Source: G963674505 sp964575975
GTDB lineage: Bacteria > Desulfobacterota > Desulfobacteria > Desulfobacterales > SKZT01
Reading direction: 5' to 3'
Length of the DNA: 28,546 nucleotides
Assembly (NCBI GenBank): GCA_964575975.1
Contig: CAZNTU010000061.1
Location: 1-28,546, forward strand
A program made the position numbers and the translations under genes. This document shows positions 24,109 through 28,546 of this stretch, in pieces. Below the pieces are notes generated by a model. It was given only the letters and a program-made list of their open reading frames with translations. It had not been told where the DNA came from and searched no databases. Every line of letters begins with the position of its first letter. Position 1 is the first letter of the stretch.

Positions 24109-25821
24109 GTGCGGTTGGCGGTTGATGGGGGTTCGACAACATTGGAAACGGCACTCTTGGGCAAAAACGCCTTGGCTAGGATAAGAAAATTGACGAAATA
24201 CACACGCGGCATAGAAAAATTCAGTTGCTTCCTGTGGTTCGCAGTCCTTTTGTCGGCTTCGGCAGCATCCTACGCGGCTGCAGCATCCGATCCAGATCTC
24301 TTCGACGCGGGCGTCGCGCTTCTGCTCGAAAAGGGCTTCGACGAGAAATCGGAAGCGATCGACAAGCTGGTCGAATCCGAGGACGAACGCTGCGCGTCAA
24401 TCCTGGATGCCATGCTGGAAGGAAAACTTTTCGCCCTCAAAGGGAAAAACGTCCTGGTGATCGGGGAATCGGACGGAGGGCAGTATCGCGCGACCGACGC
24501 GCTGACCAAAGAAGATCTGGGGAGCTTCAATAGCCGCGAATTGAAGAAGGTTTCCATCAACAACGCCTTGAGAGGCAAGTTGAAGCAGGCGGTCGCCCGG
24601 CTGAAGCTGAGCAGTCCGGACCCCGACGCGAGACTGGAAGCGGTCCGCAAATTGATGGAATCCATCGAACCGGGCGCGGAATCCATGCTCGCGCGCCTGC
24701 TCGAGGCCGAGGCGGACTCGGATGTCAAGGAAGCCCTTACGGCGGCGATAGCGATCATTCAATTGCGGGGCGCGGACAAGGAGCGACGGCTTGCCGCGCT
24801 GGAAAGGCTCTCCGGAAATCTGAACCCGGCCGTGCGAAACGAACTCGCGCGGTTGATCGAAAACGAGGGGGACCCGGACGTTCTGAAGAAGGCGAAAGCC
24901 GCGCTGGATTCCATCGAATCGCGGGTTGAACTTCTGGAATTCGTGGAGACGGTCTTTTTCGGCCTCAGCCTGGGTTCGGTCCTGGTGATCGCGGCCATCG
25001 GCCTCGCGATCACGTTCGGGGTGATCGGCGTGATCAACATGGCCCACGGCGAACTGATCATGCTGGGCGCCTACACGACGTTCGTCCTGCAGGAACTGCT
25101 TCCGAACTCCGTCGGAACGGCGTTCCTGCTGGCGATACCGGCCGCGTTCCTCGTCTCCGGCGTCGTCGGCATCGCCATCGAGAGAACGGTGATCCGCTTT
25201 CTCTACGGTCGTCCTCTGGAAACCCTGCTGGCCACCTTCGGCGTCAGCCTGATTCTGCAACAGACCGTCCGCTCCATCTTTTCACCGTTGAACCGCAGCG
25301 TCTCTTCCCCGGACTGGATGAGCGGCTCCATCCGGATCAACGCCGCGTTGTCCCTGACCACGAACCGGGTGGCGGTTTTCCTCTTCTCCCTCCTGGTCTT
25401 CGCCGGGCTTTTCCTGCTGTTGAAAAAGAGTTCCATCGGCTTGCAGGTCCGGGCCGTGTCCCAGAACCGTGCAATGGCCCGCGCGATGGGCATACGGGCG
25501 GTGCGCGTGGACGCGCTGACTTTCGGGCTGGGTTCGGGCATCGCGGGGATCGCCGGGGTTGCTCTTTCCCAGCTCACCAACGTGGGGCCCAACTTGGGCC
25601 AGGCCTACATCGTGGACTCGTTCATGGTGGTGGTGTTCGGTGGCGTGGGAAACCTCTGGGGAACTCTCTTGGGCGGACTGACCCTAGGGGTGATGAACAA
25701 ATTCCTGGAACCGTGGACGGGAGCGGTGCTGGCGAAGATCCTTATCCTCGTCCTGATCATTCTATTCATCCAAAAGCGGCCGCAGGGTCTGTTTCCGCAG
25801 AAAGGCAGGGCCGCAGGGTAA
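24109..25821 (+). CDS. urtB: Urea ABC transporter permease UrtB
   Basis: The C-terminal part is a LivH-type permease: SLGSVLVIAAIGLAITFGVI, VINMAHGELIMLGAYTTF, GRPLETLLATFGVSLILQQT and the end QAYIVDSFMVVVFGGVGNLW. The N-terminal part (about 60-280) is the UrtB-specific exported domain with HEAT-like helices (LLEAEADSDVKEALTAAIAI, ARLIENEGDPDVLKKAKAAL) after a signal helix (FLWFAVLLSASAASYAAAA). It forms the membrane channel with UrtC. The start is uncertain: the frame opens with GTG 24109 with no good ribosome site, and a start closer to the signal helix (TTG near 24172) is possible. Confidence 0.93.
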   Translation: MRLAVDGGSTTLETALLGKNALARIRKLTKYTRGIEKFSCFLWFAVLLSASAASYAAAASDPDLFDAGVALLLEKGFDEKSEAIDKLVESEDERCASILDAMLEGKLFALKGKNVLVIGESDGGQYRATDALTKEDLGSFNSRELKKVSINNALRGKLKQAVARLKLSSPDPDARLEAVRKLMESIEPGAESMLARLLEAEADSDVKEALTAAIAIIQLRGADKERRLAALERLSGNLNPAVRNELARLIENEGDPDVLKKAKAALDSIESRVELLEFVETVFFGLSLGSVLVIAAIGLAITFGVIGVINMAHGELIMLGAYTTFVLQELLPNSVGTAFLLAIPAAFLVSGVVGIAIERTVIRFLYGRPLETLLATFGVSLILQQTVRSIFSPLNRSVSSPDWMSGSIRINAALSLTTNRVAVFLFSLLVFAGLFLLLKKSSIGLQVRAVSQNRAMARAMGIRAVRVDALTFGLGSGIAGIAGVALSQLTNVGPNLGQAYIVDSFMVVVFGGVGNLWGTLLGGLTLGVMNKFLEPWTGAVLAKILILVLIILFIQKRPQGLFPQKGRAAG

Positions 25822-25825
25822 TCCT

Positions 25826-26917
25826 ATGAACATCGTCGATAAACTATATTCGAAAGACCGTGCGGGGACTGTCCTTATAGCCCTCCTGCTGATAAGCGCC
25901 GCGATGGTTCCCGCGCTCAACCTCGGCCTCGGGGAATCGAACCCGTTTCGCGTGTCCACCTATACCATGTCGCTTTTGGGCAAGTATCTTTGCTACGCGC
26001 TGCTGGCCGTCGGGGTCGATATGGCGTGGGGATACCTGGGCATCCTGAGCCTGGGGCACGGCGCGTTTTTCGCCCTGGGCGGCTATGCCATGGGGATGTA
26101 CCTGATGCGCCAGATCGGAGACCGGGGCGTGTACGGCCACCCGATCCTGCCGGATTTCATGGTGTTCCTCAACTGGAAGGAACTGCCCTGGTTCTGGCAC
26201 GGTTTCGACGCGTTCCCGTTCGCCCTGCTCATGGTGGTGCTGGTTCCGGGATTGCTGGCGCTGGCGTTCGGCTGGTTCGCGTTCCGGTCGAGAGTGACGG
26301 GCGTCTACTTGTCCATCATGACCCAGGCCCTGACCTACGCCCTGATGCTCGCGTTCTTCCGCAACGAGATGGGCTTCGGCGGCAACAACGGATTGACCGA
26401 CTTCAAGGACATCCTGGGGTTTTCCCTGCAATCCGACCATACGCGCGCAGGGCTTTTCGCCGCGTCAGCCCTCGCCTTGGCGGGCGGGTACGCGGCCTGC
26501 CGCTACATAACCAATTCGCGGCTGGGAAAACTCTGCACGGCCATCCGGGACGAAGAGGACCGGGCGCGGTTCATCGGGTACCGCGTCGAGGACGCCAAGC
26601 TTTGGATATTCACGTTTTCGGCCGTTGTGGCGGGCGTCGCCGGCGCGCTCTACGTTCCCCAGGTGGGGATCGTCAACCCGTCCGAGTTTGCCCCCCTCGG
26701 ATCCATCGAGATCGTCGTGTGGGTGGCCGTGGGCGGACGAGCCACCCTGTACGGCGCCGTGGCGGGGGCGATCGTCGTCAATTTCGCGAAAAGCTATTTG
26801 ACGGCGGCGTTTCCCGACGCGTGGCTGTTCGGCCTGGGAGCGCTGTTCATTCTGGCGACCCTGTTCCTTCCCAACGGCCTGGCGGGACTTTTCCGAAGAA
26901 AGGAGGCAATCTCATGA
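25826..26917 (+). CDS. urtC: Urea ABC transporter permease UrtC
   Basis: This 363-aa LivM-type permease starts four bases after the urtB stop. It has a hydrophobic series of about ten helices with the family landmarks LLAVGVDMAWGYLGILSLGHG, FALGGYAMGMYLMRQIG, TQALTYALMLAFFRNEMGFGG with NNGLTDF, and VGGRATLYGAVAGAIVVN. The EEDRARFIGY turn contacts the ATPases. With UrtB it makes the urea channel. Its stop overlaps the urtD start as ATGA. Confidence 0.95.
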   Translation: MNIVDKLYSKDRAGTVLIALLLISAAMVPALNLGLGESNPFRVSTYTMSLLGKYLCYALLAVGVDMAWGYLGILSLGHGAFFALGGYAMGMYLMRQIGDRGVYGHPILPDFMVFLNWKELPWFWHGFDAFPFALLMVVLVPGLLALAFGWFAFRSRVTGVYLSIMTQALTYALMLAFFRNEMGFGGNNGLTDFKDILGFSLQSDHTRAGLFAASALALAGGYAACRYITNSRLGKLCTAIRDEEDRARFIGYRVEDAKLWIFTFSAVVAGVAGALYVPQVGIVNPSEFAPLGSIEIVVWVAVGGRATLYGAVAGAIVVNFAKSYLTAAFPDAWLFGLGALFILATLFLPNGLAGLFRRKEAIS

Positions 26918-27744
26918 CCGTTGCCGAGGATTTCCGCGCCTTCTGGCCCCGGGATCGCGTGTTCGACTTCCTGGTCCCCGATCTTCCGCCGGACCTGGAC
27001 GTCACCCACGGCATCATCCTTTATCTGGAAGGCATTTCGGTCAGCTTCGACGGCTTCAAGGCCGTCGACAATCTGAACCTGTACATCGACGACGGCGAGC
27101 TTCGCTGCATCATCGGGCCCAACGGCGCGGGCAAGACGACCATCATGGACATCGTCACGGGAAAGACAAAGCCCGACTCCGGCTCCGCCTGGTTCGGGCA
27201 GCAAATCAACCTCTTGAAAATGACCGAGCCGGAAATCGCCAGGGCGGGCATCGGCCGCAAGTTCCAAAAGCCCACCGTGTTCGAAAAACACACCGTGAGG
27301 GACAACCTGGAACTGTCCATAGCGGGCGACAAGCGGGTCTGGGCCACCCTCGGGGCGAAACTGGACGGCGCCCGGCGCGACAAGATGGACGCGGTGCTGG
27401 AAACGGTCGGCCTGAAGGACGAGATAGCCTCCCGCGCGGGCTCGTTGTCCCACGGGCAGAAACAATGGCTGGAAATCGGCATGCTGCTGATGCAAAACCC
27501 CAAGCTGCTGCTGATGGACGAACCCGTGGCCGGCATGACGCAACAGGAGACGGAGCGGACCGCCGAACTGCTCGTCTCCCTCGCCGGCGCCCACAGCGTT
27601 GTGGTCGTGGAGCACGACATGGATTTCGTCCGATCCGTCGCCAGGAAAGTCACCGTGCTGCACCAGGGACGAGTCTTGGCCGAAGGCTCCATGGACGAGG
27701 TACAGAACAACCCGGAAGTGATCGAAGTTTATTTGGGAGAATGA
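26914..27744 (+). CDS. urtD: Urea ABC transporter ATP-binding protein UrtD
   Basis: The 276-aa ATPase has Walker A GPNGAGKT at 68-75, a signature LSHGQ at 178-182 and Walker B LLLMDEP at 198-204 with a later switch histidine in VVEHDMDF. The variant signature (H for the second G) and the extended N-terminus (VPDLPPDLDVTHGIILYLEG) are normal for UrtD. AGGAGG precedes ATG 26914. It energises urea import together with UrtE. Confidence 0.95.
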   Translation: MTVAEDFRAFWPRDRVFDFLVPDLPPDLDVTHGIILYLEGISVSFDGFKAVDNLNLYIDDGELRCIIGPNGAGKTTIMDIVTGKTKPDSGSAWFGQQINLLKMTEPEIARAGIGRKFQKPTVFEKHTVRDNLELSIAGDKRVWATLGAKLDGARRDKMDAVLETVGLKDEIASRAGSLSHGQKQWLEIGMLLMQNPKLLLMDEPVAGMTQQETERTAELLVSLAGAHSVVVVEHDMDFVRSVARKVTVLHQGRVLAEGSMDEVQNNPEVIEVYLGE

Positions 27745-28445
27745 CGGCCGTGCTCGGAATCCAAAAATTGAACCAGTTCTACGGCGAAAGCCACACCCTG
27801 TGGGACGTCGATCTGCAAATCCCCAAAGGCCGCTGCACCTGCCTCATGGGAAGAAACGGCGTGGGAAAGACGACCCTGCTCAACTGCGTCATGGGACTTT
27901 TGAAAGTCAAGTCGGGCGACATCGTCTACGAAAACCAATCCATATCGAAGCTGGACGCGGACCGCCGGGCGTCGCTGGGTATCGGCTACGTTCCCCAGGG
28001 AAGACAGGTTTTTCCCCTTTTGACCGTAGAGGAAAACCTGAAGATCGGACTGGCCACCGGACGCGAAAAACGCAAGAAAATCCCGGACTTGGTCTTCGAT
28101 CTGTTCCCCGTATTGAAAGAGATGCTCGACCGGCGAGGAGGCGACCTGTCCGGCGGCCAGCAGCAGCAACTGGCCATCGGCCGGGCTCTCGTGCTCGGCC
28201 CCGCCCTGCTGATCCTCGACGAACCCACGGAAGGCATCCAGCCCAATATCGTGCGGGAGATCGGCGAAATCGTCGGCCGCCTTCGGGACGAAATGGGCAT
28301 GACCATCCTCCTGGTGGAGCAAAAGCTGAAGTTCGTCCACGCGGTGGCGGACCGGTTCGCCATCATGGACAGGGGGCGAGTGGTGGCGGAGGAGGAGATC
28401 GGCAAGTTGGACCGAGGCATGATCCAGCGGTATTTGACGGTGTGA
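27741..28445 (+). CDS. urtE: Urea ABC transporter ATP-binding protein UrtE
   Basis: The start overlaps the urtD stop (ATGA). The 234-aa ATPase has Walker A GRNGVGKT at 37-44, Q-loop YVPQGRQVFP, signature LSGGQ at 136-140, Walker B LLILDEPTEGIQP and switch region LLVEQKL. It is the LivF-like partner of UrtD and has the usual length. Urease genes commonly follow urtE but lie outside this window, if present. Confidence 0.95.
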   Translation: MTAVLGIQKLNQFYGESHTLWDVDLQIPKGRCTCLMGRNGVGKTTLLNCVMGLLKVKSGDIVYENQSISKLDADRRASLGIGYVPQGRQVFPLLTVEENLKIGLATGREKRKKIPDLVFDLFPVLKEMLDRRGGDLSGGQQQQLAIGRALVLGPALLILDEPTEGIQPNIVREIGEIVGRLRDEMGMTILLVEQKLKFVHAVADRFAIMDRGRVVAEEEIGKLDRGMIQRYLTV

Positions 28446-28467
28446 AGACGGAGGAAGTAGACTAATA

Positions 28468-28502
28468 ATCAATAGTCAATGGTCAATGGTCAATGGTTAA
28501 TG
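28468..28502 (+). repeat. Heptamer array after urtE
   Basis: ATCAATA, three GTCAATG and one GTTAATG follow in a 7-bp period, beginning 22 bases after the urtE stop. The remaining 44 bases of the window show nothing further. Confidence 0.85.
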
Positions 28503-28546
28503 GGCGCTCGCGGAATTACACAGGGTTTTTATAGTTTCCGTGCCCC

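Noticed and set aside
25844..27663. Long antisense frames in the urt operon
   Set aside because: They mirror the highly conserved urtC and urtD coding strands, an effect of codon bias.

Overview
The window comes from a Gram-negative bacterium: it carries a full TonB/ExbB/ExbD energising operon, signal-peptide-bearing periplasmic proteins and a five-gene urea ABC importer. The mix of a periplasmic CbiK cobaltochelatase, a GSU2403-type nucleotidyltransferase and a DUF3450-TtpC-ExbB-ExbD-TonB-TPR operon is reminiscent of Desulfobacterota or another uncultured environmental lineage, but the sequence alone does not fix the taxon. A run of 100 Ns inside a tandem repeat shows this is a scaffolded draft assembly.

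Region 1 (about 1-12,750) is an accessory region with much gene decay. It holds a deleted Rpn-type nuclease remnant, a hypothetical gene, a Uma2-family nuclease, a tightly overlapping two-gene radical-SAM cassette of unknown function, and a YgiT-type zinc-finger protein. Next come a large NACHT-like STAND ATPase gene (probable anti-phage type) broken by two frameshifts, an amber codon and loss of its C-terminal end, a vapBC-type locus whose toxin has lost its middle, a GSU2403-family nucleotidyltransferase, and an AraC regulator. Intergenic spaces hold palindromic repeats: an 85-bp MITE-like element in two copies, a perfect 30-bp inverted repeat and a G/C-tract repeat in three copies.

Region 2 (about 12,750-21,730) starts with a half EamA transporter and a TM2 protein. 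Then, on the minus strand, comes what looks like a corrinoid/tetrapyrrole module. A canonical cobalamin riboswitch with its own intrinsic terminator precedes a periplasmic CbiK. A second, compact B12-box element begins three bases after the cbiK stop and is followed by another strong terminator. Then come a 57-codon ORF and the DUF3450-ttpC-exbB-exbD-tonB-TPR operon. A ZupT-like ZIP metal transporter diverges from the riboswitch. cbiK has an in-frame TAG between its two metal-binding histidines, and the TPR gene has a one-base frameshift, so either this module is decaying or the draft carries base errors.

Region 3 (about 21,730-28,546) has a gene fragment, a good sigma-54 (-24/-12) promoter and the intact urtABCDE operon with start/stop overlaps. 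Nitrogen-controlled urea uptake is the natural reading. urtA and urtB are separated by a tandem repeat with the assembly gap. Three intergenic sites (inside the ttpC-exbB gap, after urtA and after urtE) carry tandem repeats with a 7-bp period but different words, and two of them end in the same TGTTAGGCAYYGG motif.
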